From Methylotetracoccus oryzae (GTDB lineage Bacteria; Pseudomonadota; Gammaproteobacteria; Methylococcales; Methylococcaceae): 64,000 nt of DNA. Position 1 is the first letter of the stretch. Each line of letters starts with the position of its first letter. Under the pieces are notes generated by a model. It did no database searches, had not been told where the DNA came from, and was given only the letters and a program-made list of their open reading frames with translations. This document shows positions 54,531 to 63,609 of this stretch, in pieces. The stretch is from the NCBI RefSeq assembly GCF_006175985.1, contig NZ_SRSH01000015.1:62001-126000 (forward strand), written 5' to 3'. Both the position numbers and the translations under genes were made by a program.

Positions 54531-57500
54531 CGCAACGCATCGCCCTGACCGCCCGGATCGCCGAACGCTTCGAGCGCCGGGTACAGCTGTCCACGCATTG
54601 GCTGCGACTGCGGCCCGCTCCGCAGGCGGGCGGCATCGAGGCCTATTCGCTGCGGGTCGACGCTGAGCCGCATTTCCTGAACTGGCTCCGCGACCCCTAC
54701 GAGAATCATCTGGCGCGACTCGACCTGCCGGAACCGGTGTCATCCCTGGGGTTCGATCTCGAGATCATCGCGGCACTGGAGCCGTCGAATCCGTTCGATT
54801 TCCTGACCGATCCCTATGCCGCCAACTATCCGTTCCAGTACCCGGACCAGCTCAGGAAGGAACTGGTGCCCTATCTGCGGATCGACCAGCCGGGGCCGTG
54901 GCTGACGGATTGGCTGGGCAGTCTCGACCGTTCGCCGCAATACATCGTCGAAAAGCTCAACGGGATACTGGCCGGCGTCCACCAGCGCATCGCTTCGGTT
55001 GGGGAGAGCCGTCCGGGCTGGGTCGACATTGAAGGGCTGTTGGCCCGCGGCTCCGGTTCCCCCTGGGAAACCGCCTGGCTGATGACGCTGACCCTGCGCG
55101 GTCTCGGTCTCGCGGCCCGGTTCACCTCGGGCTATCGGGTCTGGCTGTCCGCAACGGATGAACTCCCGGACGTGGTCAGTCCCCATGCCTGGAGCGATGT
55201 ATTCCTGCCGGGTGCCGGCTGGATCGGCCTGGATCCGGCCAGCGGCCTGTATACCTCGGAGGGCTACATTCCGCTGGCCTCCGCACCCGATCCGCTGCGT
55301 ACCGTGCCCATATCGGGTTACCACGAGGCTTGCCCTAGCGAGATCAGCACCACGGTCAGCGTACGGCGTCTGGTCCCCGCGCCGCCCGAGCAACCGGTGG
55401 ATGAGGGTGCCTGGCGCGATATTCGGGCCGTCGGCCGGCGCGTCGAAGCCGATCTCGCGTCGGCCCGCCTGAATCTGACCGTTGGGACCGGCTTGTCCTT
55501 CGTTTCCATGGAGTATCCAACGGCAGCGGAATGGACGACCGGAGCCCTCGGGCCGCACAAGCGGCAGGTTGCCGAGATGCTGCTGCCGGCACTCGCCAGC
55601 CATTGCGGCGCCGGGGGTGTCATGCACATCGGGCAGGGTGAGTGGTTCAGCGGCGAGGAGCTGCCACGCTGGCGCCTCGGCTGTTATCAGCGGGCCGACG
55701 GCCAGCCGATATGGAAGAACCCCGATCTGTTGGCGTGGCGCCGCCGCCGGCCGATGAACATCCAGTCGGAGGATGTCCGGTTCTTCGCGGAGTCGCTGGC
55801 GCAAGTGCTGCGCGTGCCGGCGGATCACGTGATGGCCGCTCACGAAGACAGCCTCCATCAGTTGTGGGCCGGCCGACTCGGCACCGGGTACATCCCGTCG
55901 CCGGCCGATCTGCGGGATCCGGAACGTCGTCGCGCCGTGGCCGCCTGCCTGTCGAGGCGTCAGGGCGAGCCCGCGGGCTATGTGCTGCCCTTGCGCTGGG
56001 ATCGTGTACTGCAGCGTTGGTCCAGCGGCCGCTGGTCCTTTCGGCGCGAAGGCTTGTTCCTCATTCCCGGCAAATCGCCGCTGGGTTTCCGGCTTCCCAT
56101 CGAAAGCCTGCCGGCCGGTGATGCCGGTCCGCTCGATACCGAACACGAACGCTGTCAGACCGAAGAGCGTTCGCTGCTGCCCCAGGATTGCGGCGAGCTC
56201 AGCGTCCGTTATTCGACCGTGGGTCCGCCCAGTGATGCGATGGAAGAGGCCGACGGCCCCTTGTCCGAGGCTGGCCGCCCCCCGCGCACCGCGCTTGCGC
56301 TCGAGTTGCGCGATGGTCAGCTATTCGTCTTCATTCCGCCGCTGACGCATCTCGAGCATTACCTGGACCTGATCGGCGCGGTCGAGGCCACCGCGCGCGA
56401 GACGGGCATTCCGGTGATGTTCGAAGGCTATGAACCGCCCGAGGATCATCGTTTGCGGCGGCTGGTCATCGAGCCGGAACCCGGTGTCCTGAAGGCTTGG
56501 CTACCGGAGATGCCGGGCTGGACCGCACAGATGCAACTGGTCGTCGCGGCTTACGATGAGGCGGAGCGACTGGGGTTGCGCGCCGAGCGTATCATCGGTG
56601 AAGGTCGGCGCGTGCCGCCGGGCGGCGGTGCCGAGCTGACCCTGGGAGGAGAAAATCCCGGCAACAGCCCGTTCCTGCATCGGCCGGAACTTCTCCGCGA
56701 CCTGATCGTTTTCTGGCAACGCCACCCGTCCCTGTCCTATCTGTTCGCCGGTCGCCTGGTCGGTCCGGACGGACCGGCGCCGCGCCCCGACGAAGGTCGC
56801 GACGATGCCCTGTACGAACTCGGGCTGGCGCTGGAGCGCGTCCCGAGCGGCGAGAACCTGATGCCCTGGGTGCCGGACCGGCTGCTGCGCCACCTGTTGG
56901 CCGATCCTGCCGGCAACATGAAGCGCGCCGAGATCCGGATGGATCTGCTGTACGCGCCGGACCGGCCGAGCCTGCGCTTCGGCAAACTGGTGCTGCGTTC
57001 CTTTGAGTCGGTGCCGGACCCGAAGCTGGCCGCGCTGCAGTCCCTGCTGGTGTCGGCATTGATCGCCGCGCTGGCGAAGAAGCCCGAGGCGGGGCGATTC
57101 ATTCGCTGGGGTGAGGCGCTGCACGATCGCTTCATGCTGCCGCGCCTGCTGTGGGAGGATTTCCGCAGTGTGCTGGCGGTGCTCTCCGACGCGGGTTATC
57201 CCTTGCAGGAGGAGTGGTTTCTGCCCATCGTCGAGTTGCGCTTCCCGGTTCTCGGCACGACCCAGATCGGTGACGTCACGCTGGAGTTGCGGACCGCCCA
57301 CGAACCCTGGGCGCTGCTCGCGGAGGAGACTTGCGCCGGCGGCGTCACCCGCTTCGTCGATGCCGCGAACGAACGGGTGCAGGTGCGTTGCCTCGGTCTT
57401 ACGCCCGGCCGCTACAGTGTCTTCTGCAACGGCTTCATCGTCCCGTTGCACGAGACCGGGATCCAGGGCGAGTACGTTGCCGGCGTGCGGTACAAGGTCT

Positions 57501-57835
57501 GGAATCCCCCTTCGACGCTGCATCCGACCGTTTACCCGGTCAGCTCACTCGTCGTCGACCTGATCGATAACTGGACGCGTCGCATCGCGGGCGGTTTCAC
57601 CTACTATCCGCCCCGTCCCGGCGTGTGGGGTTCGGCCGGTACGTCATGGACCAGTCCGGCTGTCGATGCGACCCCGCGGCGCCAGCAGCGGCGGCAGCCG
57701 TTGACGAACGTGCCGCCCTGGAGTGCCGGTGGCAAGTTCCTGCCGTTCGGCAGCGCCACCGAGGTGCCGCCGGTTCCGGTGGAGCACCTGCGGCCGGATG
57801 CGCCCTACCTGCTCGATCTGACCCACTGGACCTGA
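54527..57835 (+). CDS. Transglutaminase/DUF2126 paralogue, predicted pseudoenzyme
   Basis: The 1,102-residue protein has the same domain order as its upstream neighbour and aligns from end to end (HPSLSYLFAG, APRPDE, LHDRFMLPRLLWEDF, ELRFPV, ELRTAHEPW, QVRCLGL, YVAGVRYKVW). Key residues have changed. At the triad Cys position the sequence reads GSPWETAWLM (Pro179), although His220 and Asp236 remain. The DUF2126 motif GGEPTFVS is GTGLSFVS (Gly322 for Glu332). GGGNHVTLGG is GGGAELTLGG, and EFRAFE is VLRSFE. The frame is intact over 3.3 kb, so this is a maintained, probably non-catalytic partner rather than a decaying gene. ATG start at the four-base overlap. Confidence 0.85.
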   Translation: MTQRIALTARIAERFERRVQLSTHWLRLRPAPQAGGIEAYSLRVDAEPHFLNWLRDPYENHLARLDLPEPVSSLGFDLEIIAALEPSNPFDFLTDPYAANYPFQYPDQLRKELVPYLRIDQPGPWLTDWLGSLDRSPQYIVEKLNGILAGVHQRIASVGESRPGWVDIEGLLARGSGSPWETAWLMTLTLRGLGLAARFTSGYRVWLSATDELPDVVSPHAWSDVFLPGAGWIGLDPASGLYTSEGYIPLASAPDPLRTVPISGYHEACPSEISTTVSVRRLVPAPPEQPVDEGAWRDIRAVGRRVEADLASARLNLTVGTGLSFVSMEYPTAAEWTTGALGPHKRQVAEMLLPALASHCGAGGVMHIGQGEWFSGEELPRWRLGCYQRADGQPIWKNPDLLAWRRRRPMNIQSEDVRFFAESLAQVLRVPADHVMAAHEDSLHQLWAGRLGTGYIPSPADLRDPERRRAVAACLSRRQGEPAGYVLPLRWDRVLQRWSSGRWSFRREGLFLIPGKSPLGFRLPIESLPAGDAGPLDTEHERCQTEERSLLPQDCGELSVRYSTVGPPSDAMEEADGPLSEAGRPPRTALALELRDGQLFVFIPPLTHLEHYLDLIGAVEATARETGIPVMFEGYEPPEDHRLRRLVIEPEPGVLKAWLPEMPGWTAQMQLVVAAYDEAERLGLRAERIIGEGRRVPPGGGAELTLGGENPGNSPFLHRPELLRDLIVFWQRHPSLSYLFAGRLVGPDGPAPRPDEGRDDALYELGLALERVPSGENLMPWVPDRLLRHLLADPAGNMKRAEIRMDLLYAPDRPSLRFGKLVLRSFESVPDPKLAALQSLLVSALIAALAKKPEAGRFIRWGEALHDRFMLPRLLWEDFRSVLAVLSDAGYPLQEEWFLPIVELRFPVLGTTQIGDVTLELRTAHEPWALLAEETCAGGVTRFVDAANERVQVRCLGLTPGRYSVFCNGFIVPLHETGIQGEYVAGVRYKVWNPPSTLHPTVYPVSSLVVDLIDNWTRRIAGGFTYYPPRPGVWGSAGTSWTSPAVDATPRRQQRRQPLTNVPPWSAGGKFLPFGSATEVPPVPVEHLRPDAPYLLDLTHWT

Positions 57836-57891
57836 TCATCCCCATCCCGGCCAGAGCCTTTCTGCTGGCCGGCGATGGGGAGGGCGTTCGG

Positions 57892-58407
57892 TCAACGGAA
57901 CATGTCGCGCATCATGCGTGTCAGCCGTTTCGGAAAGAATTCGATGGCGCCATCGCCGACTGCCAGCAGATGTTTCAGGAGTTCGAACACGTCCTGATCG
58001 CCGGCCCAGTGCCGCCGCACGGCGGCCGCGACCTCGGGCTTCTCGGTTTCCAGAAACTTGTTCAGCGCGACGATGATCACGATCAGGTCGTCGACCCAGC
58101 CGGCAATAGGCAGCGCGTCCGGGATCAGATCGATCGGGCTCATCACATAGACCAGAGCGGCAATGAGCGCACCCTTGTTCTCTGAGGGGACGCTCTTGTC
58201 GAGCAACAGGCTGACGCCCAGGTGGAAGAGATCCGGCAGGGTCGACAGGTATTCGACCAGGCCCCCGAAAGCCGACGACGCCGGTGGTCCGGGCGCTTTT
58301 CGGCGCGCCAGCGAATGGCGGATCCGCGCGCGCAACCGTTGATAAAAATCGAAGTAGGCCGACCCGTCTCGGGTGGCGCTGAGAACCACGGCCTTGCTGT
58401 CGGACAT
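57892..58407 (-). CDS. DUF1232 (YkvA) protein
   Basis: The 171-residue protein contains the DUF1232 core ENKGALIAALVYVMSPIDLI followed by PDALPIAGWVDDLIVIIVAL, with the conserved SPIDLIPD motif. The family consists of small membrane-associated proteins of unknown function. The N-terminal ~65 residues are basic and probably helical. The ATG at 58407 is used; an upstream in-frame start adds 35 residues that overlap the neighbouring gene. The gene converges with the transglutaminase pair. Confidence 0.85.
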   Translation of the reverse strand: MSDSKAVVLSATRDGSAYFDFYQRLRARIRHSLARRKAPGPPASSAFGGLVEYLSTLPDLFHLGVSLLLDKSVPSENKGALIAALVYVMSPIDLIPDALPIAGWVDDLIVIIVALNKFLETEKPEVAAAVRRHWAGDQDVFELLKHLLAVGDGAIEFFPKRLTRMMRDMFR

Positions 58408-58492
58408 TACTGGGCTCGCTCGGGATGGGGTGCTGCCGCCGGACCAGCGTAATGGTGCCCCGGCCGAAACGCAATCCGCGCGGGTCGGTTGG

Positions 58493-58888
58493 TCAATGTC
58501 CTCGCAATCCACGGGCCAGAAAGCCGATCCCGCCGGCCAGCAGACTCAGCATGATCAGCGTGTTGAAGAGACTCGTGGGTTGGAAGTAGAAATGCAGGTT
58601 CATGACGATACCCGTCACGACGATGACCAGCCCCGCGGCCAACAGTAACCAGCCGGCGGGCGACTTGCCATTGAAGAACAGCACGCCCACGCCCAGGATC
58701 AGCGGAACCAGCGACAGTCCCATGGCGTTGTATCCCCAAAGTTGCCAGTACCCGCTGCTCACCGTCACCTGACTGGTTAGCAGGTACAGTGCCGCGGTGG
58801 CCATCAGGACGCCGACGACGAACTCGCCCAGGCCGCCGGGCGTGCCGCCCGGTCCCTCGAATCCGCTCCGGCCATCGTTCTCTGCCAT
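58493..58888 (-). CDS. Small four-helix membrane protein of unknown function
   Basis: I do not recognise a family for this 131-residue protein. After a Gly-rich polar N terminus (MAENDGRSGFEGPGGTPGG) it has four hydrophobic segments at about residues 20-36, 52-70, 76-93 and 103-127, with short loops. The N-terminal region contains no signal peptide. It lies 85 bases upstream of the DUF1232 gene on the same strand and could form a unit with it; both look membrane-associated. The start at 58888 avoids a basic upstream extension. Confidence 0.65.
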   Translation of the reverse strand: MAENDGRSGFEGPGGTPGGLGEFVVGVLMATAALYLLTSQVTVSSGYWQLWGYNAMGLSLVPLILGVGVLFFNGKSPAGWLLLAAGLVIVVTGIVMNLHFYFQPTSLFNTLIMLSLLAGGIGFLARGLRGH

Positions 58889-59034
58889 CTGCAATTCACC
58901 GTTGTTCTGGCGATACCCACTGCGCGGGCGCATGTTAGCACGCGGCGCCATCTGTGCCGCGGCCGCAAGTCGCGTGGGTGGTGCGCCTTGCCGGAGATCT
59001 TCAGGCAATCGTATTGTCACATCCGACGTGTATC

Positions 59035-60258
59035 GTGCCGAAAACCCAAATCCAGAGGATTCCGGCCCTGAAACACGAACCGACTCTGACCGAACGCGTC
59101 GATCAACGTATATTCGACGCGATCTACTCCCGTTCCCTTGTCTACAACACGTGCTGGGAAGATCCGGCCGTGGACCGCCGGGCCCTGCAACTCGGACCGG
59201 ACGATAGGATGCTGGTCATCACCAGCGCCGGTTGCAATGTCCTCGACTACGCGCTGACAAGTCCCCGCCATATCTATGCCGTTGATGCGAACCCGCGGCA
59301 GACCGCCTTGCTGGAACTCAAGCTGGCGGGTATCCGCCGGCTCGATTTCAGCGATTTCTTTGCGACGTTTGGCCAGGGGTACCACGCTCACTTCCCGGAA
59401 CTCTACCGTGATCTGCTGCGCGCCGAGCTTTCCGAGTTTGGGCGCGCGTTCTGGGACCGTAACGCCGGCTGGTTCGTCAGCCGCCAGGGCAGTTTCTACT
59501 ACCATGGCCTGTCGGGGCTGGTGGCTCGTCTGTTCCGGACTTATCTGGCGATGCGGCCGCGACTGGCCGAGCCGGTGCTGGCGCTGTTCGAGACACAGAA
59601 CCTCGAGGAGCAACGCCGCCTCTACGACGAGCACATCCAGCCGCAGCTCTGGCACCGCGGCCTGAACTGGGCTTTGTCCCGGCAACTGACGATGAGCCTG
59701 CTCGGGGTGCCGACCGCGCAGCGCCGTGAGGTTCAGGCACAGCATGCCGGAGGCGTCGCCGGGTTCGTGCGCGACTCGATCGAGTATGTGTTCCGTCAAC
59801 TGCCGGTCTGGAATAACTATTTCTGGAGCGTCTACGTGCGTGGCCGCTACGGCGAGGCGTGCTGTCCGGAGTATCTGAAACGCGACAATTTCCTGGCCCT
59901 GAAGGGGGGGCTGGTGGACCGCATCAGTGCGCACACCTGCACCGTGACGAGCTTCCTGCACGCTACGCCCGAGACGCTCTCGCGCTTCGTGTTGCTGGAC
60001 CATATGGACTGGATGTCCAGTGTGAACCCTGCCGCGCTGCGCGAGGAATGGGAGGCCATCCTGGATCGCGCGACGCCGAATGCCCGCATCATCTTCCGCA
60101 GTGCGCACGCGCGGCCGGCCTACCTGGAACAGCTCGAACTCGGCGGACAGCGTCTGAAGGACCGGCTGCAGTTCGACGATGCGCTGGCGGCGCGCCTGCA
60201 GACCGAGGACCGGGTGCATACCTACGCCGGCTTCCACATTGCCGACGTGCCGACATGA
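59035..60258 (+). CDS. btaA: BtaA: SAM:diacylglycerol 3-amino-3-carboxypropyltransferase
   Basis: BtaA transfers the 3-amino-3-carboxypropyl group of SAM to diacylglycerol, making diacylglyceryl-homoserine, the first step to the betaine lipid DGTS. The ~407-residue protein matches the DUF3419/BtaA family: YSRSLVYNTCWEDPAVDRRA near the N terminus, the SAM site MLVITSAGCNVLDYAL with YAVDANPRQTALLELKLAG, and FVLLDHMDWM toward the C terminus. The start is uncertain: no ATG is in frame and GTG 59035 gives a short family-like N terminus, without a clear ribosome site. It overlaps btaB by four bases, the canonical gene order. Confidence 0.88.
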   Translation: MPKTQIQRIPALKHEPTLTERVDQRIFDAIYSRSLVYNTCWEDPAVDRRALQLGPDDRMLVITSAGCNVLDYALTSPRHIYAVDANPRQTALLELKLAGIRRLDFSDFFATFGQGYHAHFPELYRDLLRAELSEFGRAFWDRNAGWFVSRQGSFYYHGLSGLVARLFRTYLAMRPRLAEPVLALFETQNLEEQRRLYDEHIQPQLWHRGLNWALSRQLTMSLLGVPTAQRREVQAQHAGGVAGFVRDSIEYVFRQLPVWNNYFWSVYVRGRYGEACCPEYLKRDNFLALKGGLVDRISAHTCTVTSFLHATPETLSRFVLLDHMDWMSSVNPAALREEWEAILDRATPNARIIFRSAHARPAYLEQLELGGQRLKDRLQFDDALAARLQTEDRVHTYAGFHIADVPT

Positions 60259-60959
60259 GCGCCGCGTCCGATCTGCGCGTCGTGCTGCACATGCTCCGGG
60301 GCATGCCGCGCAGTGGCGATGCGGCATCGCGGCTGCAAGCCTTTTACGCGCCGCAGGCAGCAGCGTATGACGACTTCCGCGAGCGCCTGCTGCAAGGGCG
60401 CCGCGAGTTGATCGAGCAACTCGAACTGCCGCGGTGCGCCCGCATCGTGGAACTCGGGGCCGGCACGGGCCGCAATCTGGATCACTTCGGCCAGCGGCTC
60501 AACGCGTTCGAATCGGTGGACCTGGTTGACCTGTGTCCGGCGCTGCTGGCTGAGGCCCGGCGGCGCGCGGCGCCGTTTCCGAACGTGCGGGTGGTCGAGG
60601 GAGACGCGACGAGCTATCGTCCCGCGCACTCCGTCGACTGCGTGATCTTTTCGTATAGCCTGACGATGATCCCGGACTGGAACGCCGCGCTGGGCAACGC
60701 CATGGCGATGCTCAAGCCGGGCGGCTTGCTGGCCGTTGTTGATTTCACCGTTTCTCCACAGCAGGGCCGGCTGGCCAGCCTGTTCTGGCGCGCGTGGTTC
60801 GGCCACGATGGCGTGCGACTGAACGCGGAGCATGTGAGCGCTCTCCGCGGGCTATGCCGTGACCACGCGGTCGAAGAGCGTCGAGCGCCGATTCCGTATC
60901 TGCCGGGCCTCCGGGTGCCGTACTACCTGTTCATTGGTCGCGCCGGGTTCGCCGCATAA
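60255..60959 (+). CDS. btaB: BtaB: diacylglyceryl-homoserine N-methyltransferase
   Basis: The 234-residue class I methyltransferase has the SAM motif IVELGAGTGRNLDHFGQRL, FPNVRVVEGDATSY, VIFSYSLTMIPDW and the end LRVPYYLFIGR. BtaB methylates the homoserine head group three times to yield DGTS. The ATG at 60255 overlaps the btaA stop. The same reading frame is open far upstream inside btaA, but the family N terminus begins here. DGTS commonly replaces phospholipids when phosphate is short; no convincing Pho box is visible upstream of btaA. Confidence 0.88.
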   Translation: MSAASDLRVVLHMLRGMPRSGDAASRLQAFYAPQAAAYDDFRERLLQGRRELIEQLELPRCARIVELGAGTGRNLDHFGQRLNAFESVDLVDLCPALLAEARRRAAPFPNVRVVEGDATSYRPAHSVDCVIFSYSLTMIPDWNAALGNAMAMLKPGGLLAVVDFTVSPQQGRLASLFWRAWFGHDGVRLNAEHVSALRGLCRDHAVEERRAPIPYLPGLRVPYYLFIGRAGFAA

Positions 60960-61099
60960 CCCCCGATAGACAATAGAGCCCGGGCTGCGTCGCCGCGCAG
61001 TGTCGGCCCATCACGCACCGCGCCATCGTCTTTCGTGGTCACTGCGCTGACCCGAGTGTACGGTGCGGCCTTCGTATCCCCACGCTGCCGCGATAAACA

Positions 61100-62554
61100 A
61101 TGCCATTCACTCAGGTCCGCCTCCGCCAACTCTTCCTCGGCGGCTTCCTGCGAGCCATCGGAGCTGAAGAGATCTATCGCCGTACCGCGATAGTGCCCGA
61201 AGGCCCCGCATCGGGCGCTTTGCTGCGGGCGGAACTGCAGAAGCTGCTGGAACGGGTCGATCGGTCAAACCCATTTTTCAGGGGGCGCTTCAGGTCCTTC
61301 CTGGGCCAGACCGAAAAGGCGACGGATGCCGACTTCTTCCAGCGTTACGCCCAGTTGCCGGTATTCACGAAGGACGATTACCTGGATGCCGGGGTCGCCG
61401 TCATGGATGCCGCCTATCAGCACCGTCTCGAAGAGCTGACACTGCGTTTCGGAACAACCGCCTGGGGACTGTTCCGGCAGCTTCGGTCGACGGATTTCGT
61501 GTTGCCCATGTGCACCGGCGGCACAACCGCCGAACCCCTGGTGGTGCGGATGAACAAGGAGCACACGTTCGCGCTACTGTTCAGTTTTTTCGCGTGTTGG
61601 CGGCGCATGGGCTGGGAACTGGGGCAACGCGTGCTGGTGTTCTACCCGGCGGGCACCTACAACATCGACGAACTCGCGTCGTTCAACCGGCTCGGCGCGA
61701 TGACCGGATTCCGGATCATACTGTTCAGCCATCTGGACGAGCCCACGATCGAACATTTGCTGTCGGAAATGGATGCGTTCCGGCCGGAACTGTTGCTGAT
61801 CTTCCCATCGCCGATGAACGTGATCGCCCAGACGATCCGCCGCCGGGGATTGCGGCTCGGACATCAGCCGCGCCTGATCAACGTCAGCGGTGAAACCTTT
61901 TTCGACTGCCAGCGCAGCAATATTCAAAGCGTGTTCCCGCGCAGCCGGATAGAGGATTCGTACGGCTCGGTGGAGTTGGGCGAAATCGCTCACCAGGCGG
62001 GGAATGCCCTTAAGGTGTTCGGGCACCTCGCCTATGTGGAGACGGTTGGGCAGAGCGCCGACATCGGTGAGGCAGTCATCACCCGCCTGGGGCTAAGCGC
62101 GTTTCCCTTCATCCGCTATGCGATGAAGGATCTGTTCAGGGCCGGGCCGCGCCCCGAGGCACACCTTGGCTTGTCGCAGATCGCCTGGATCGAGGGCAAG
62201 AACACCACGTTTCTGGAGTTTGCCGGAGGTCGGCGCATCCATGCCTCCTTCTTCAACCGCTTGGTCAACGCAGTCAACGCCGGGGTCGGGGACGCGATCG
62301 CCGAAATCAAGGTCTACGAACGGGGTGCGCAGAGCCTGGAGATTCAGCTGATCCTTCGTAATCCGGGCGCGGAGGAGGCGATCCGTGATGCGCTGCAGCG
62401 GCGCCTGCATGAGCAGCTGGGCCCCGGCGCCGACTGCGTAATCCGCTTCGTGGATGCCATCGATCACGATTACCGGCGGAAATACCGGCCAATCGAGCGG
62501 AACATCGATACGGAGTGGGCGGGCGGGGTCATGGGACGCGTTGCTGTAGTCTGA
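61100..62554 (+). CDS. PaaK-like adenylate-forming ligase
   Basis: The 484-residue protein belongs to the phenylacetate-CoA-ligase-like (PaaK/CapK) branch of ANL enzymes. It has the ATP loop MCTGGTTAEPLVVRM, the aromatic-substrate region YPAGTYNIDELASF, the A5-type motif RIEDSYGSVELGEIAHQAG and the hinge region KYRPIERNID at the end. These enzymes activate a carboxylate as acyl-AMP and may pass it to CoA or a carrier. It stands 140 bases after btaB on the same strand, and is followed by a methyltransferase gene. The substrate is not predictable; true phenylacetate use is unlikely without other paa genes. Confidence 0.82.
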   Translation: MPFTQVRLRQLFLGGFLRAIGAEEIYRRTAIVPEGPASGALLRAELQKLLERVDRSNPFFRGRFRSFLGQTEKATDADFFQRYAQLPVFTKDDYLDAGVAVMDAAYQHRLEELTLRFGTTAWGLFRQLRSTDFVLPMCTGGTTAEPLVVRMNKEHTFALLFSFFACWRRMGWELGQRVLVFYPAGTYNIDELASFNRLGAMTGFRIILFSHLDEPTIEHLLSEMDAFRPELLLIFPSPMNVIAQTIRRRGLRLGHQPRLINVSGETFFDCQRSNIQSVFPRSRIEDSYGSVELGEIAHQAGNALKVFGHLAYVETVGQSADIGEAVITRLGLSAFPFIRYAMKDLFRAGPRPEAHLGLSQIAWIEGKNTTFLEFAGGRRIHASFFNRLVNAVNAGVGDAIAEIKVYERGAQSLEIQLILRNPGAEEAIRDALQRRLHEQLGPGADCVIRFVDAIDHDYRRKYRPIERNIDTEWAGGVMGRVAVV

Positions 62555-62666
62555 GAATACCTTCATCCAAGCGCCTGGCAGGCCGTTTGGCCTCCTGAAG
62601 ACAGCAGCAGAGCCGGTGCGTCTGCACTAGAATCGCTTCCGTAGTTGAATAACTTCGGAGCAAATC

Positions 62667-63410
62667 ATGTCCGCCTCGTCGCCCTCTGTATCCCCAGCGA
62701 TCGCTCATCCTACCGTCGAAGAGTTTTTCGAATCGACCTGGGCGGCCTACGCGGCGATCCTCGACAACAACTACATGTGTCATCGGGAGATTTTCGATGC
62801 GCTCGGGAACTACCTGGAGTCCCATTATCGCGGCCGGCCATTCTCGCTGATCGACCTCGGTTGCGGCGATGCCCGCTTCATCGCAAAGGCACTGCGGGGG
62901 ACGGCCGTCAATCGCTATGTCGGCTACGACATCGCTGACACGGCCCTCGCCGAGGCTGGCCGCCAGCTTAGCCATGTCCCCTGCACAGTGGAACTGCAGG
63001 AAATCGATCTGATGGATGCGCTACGGTCCGGCGACGAACGGTTCGACGTGGTGTTCACCAGCTTCGCCGTTCACCATCTGCAAACGCGCGAGAAGGTGGA
63101 GTTCTTTCGACAGGCCGCGCGGCGCGTCGCACCCGGTGGACTGCTGGTGATGATCGACGTCATGCGCGCGGAAGGAGAGGATCGCATTGCCTACCTGCAG
63201 CGCTATATCGGCCGGGCCCGGGCTCAGTGGACGAATCTGACCGAGAACGCCATCGATGCGGTGTGCTGCCATATCGATGACCGGGACTTTCCGGAAGCGC
63301 CCTCGGCGCTGACCCGCATGGCCGCGGATGCCGGTTTCGGCGCGCCCACAGTCCTGCCGGCTTATTGCGACCATCACACGCTGATCTGGCAGCGTACCGA
63401 CGCCAATTGA
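62667..63410 (+). CDS. Class I SAM-dependent methyltransferase
   Basis: The 247-residue protein has methyltransferase motif I in LIDLGCGDARFIAKAL, motif II around YVGYDIADTAL, FDVVFTSFAVHHLQTREKVE as motif IV and a VAPGGLLVMIDVM strand. The fold is that of methyltransferase type 11/25 enzymes acting on small molecules. The ATG is preceded by GGAG at a good distance, and TAGAAT at 62628-62633 may be its -10. It could work with the neighbouring ligase or the btaAB lipid genes, but nothing shows this directly. Confidence 0.83.
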   Translation: MSASSPSVSPAIAHPTVEEFFESTWAAYAAILDNNYMCHREIFDALGNYLESHYRGRPFSLIDLGCGDARFIAKALRGTAVNRYVGYDIADTALAEAGRQLSHVPCTVELQEIDLMDALRSGDERFDVVFTSFAVHHLQTREKVEFFRQAARRVAPGGLLVMIDVMRAEGEDRIAYLQRYIGRARAQWTNLTENAIDAVCCHIDDRDFPEAPSALTRMAADAGFGAPTVLPAYCDHHTLIWQRTDAN

Positions 63411-63609
63411 GTTCTTGGGACGTGTCCTCCCGCAGGCGGACTTTCCCGTCGGCAGGCCCGACTCGCGGCACTCGAATCCCGCCTACGAAGCTGGATTCGC
63501 AGGGTGCCGTTTTACTTGCGCGGCGCGCTGACATCAGGAAAATGGCGTATCCCGGCGCTGGTTGTTGCCCGGAAGGGATAGTCCCGATTCTCCAAACTGG
63601 GAGTGACGA

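Noticed and set aside
59015..59021. TGTCACA before btaA as a Pho box half-site
   Set aside because: A Pho box needs two seven-base repeats at 11-base spacing; no second half fits on either side, and the site overlaps the likely translation start.
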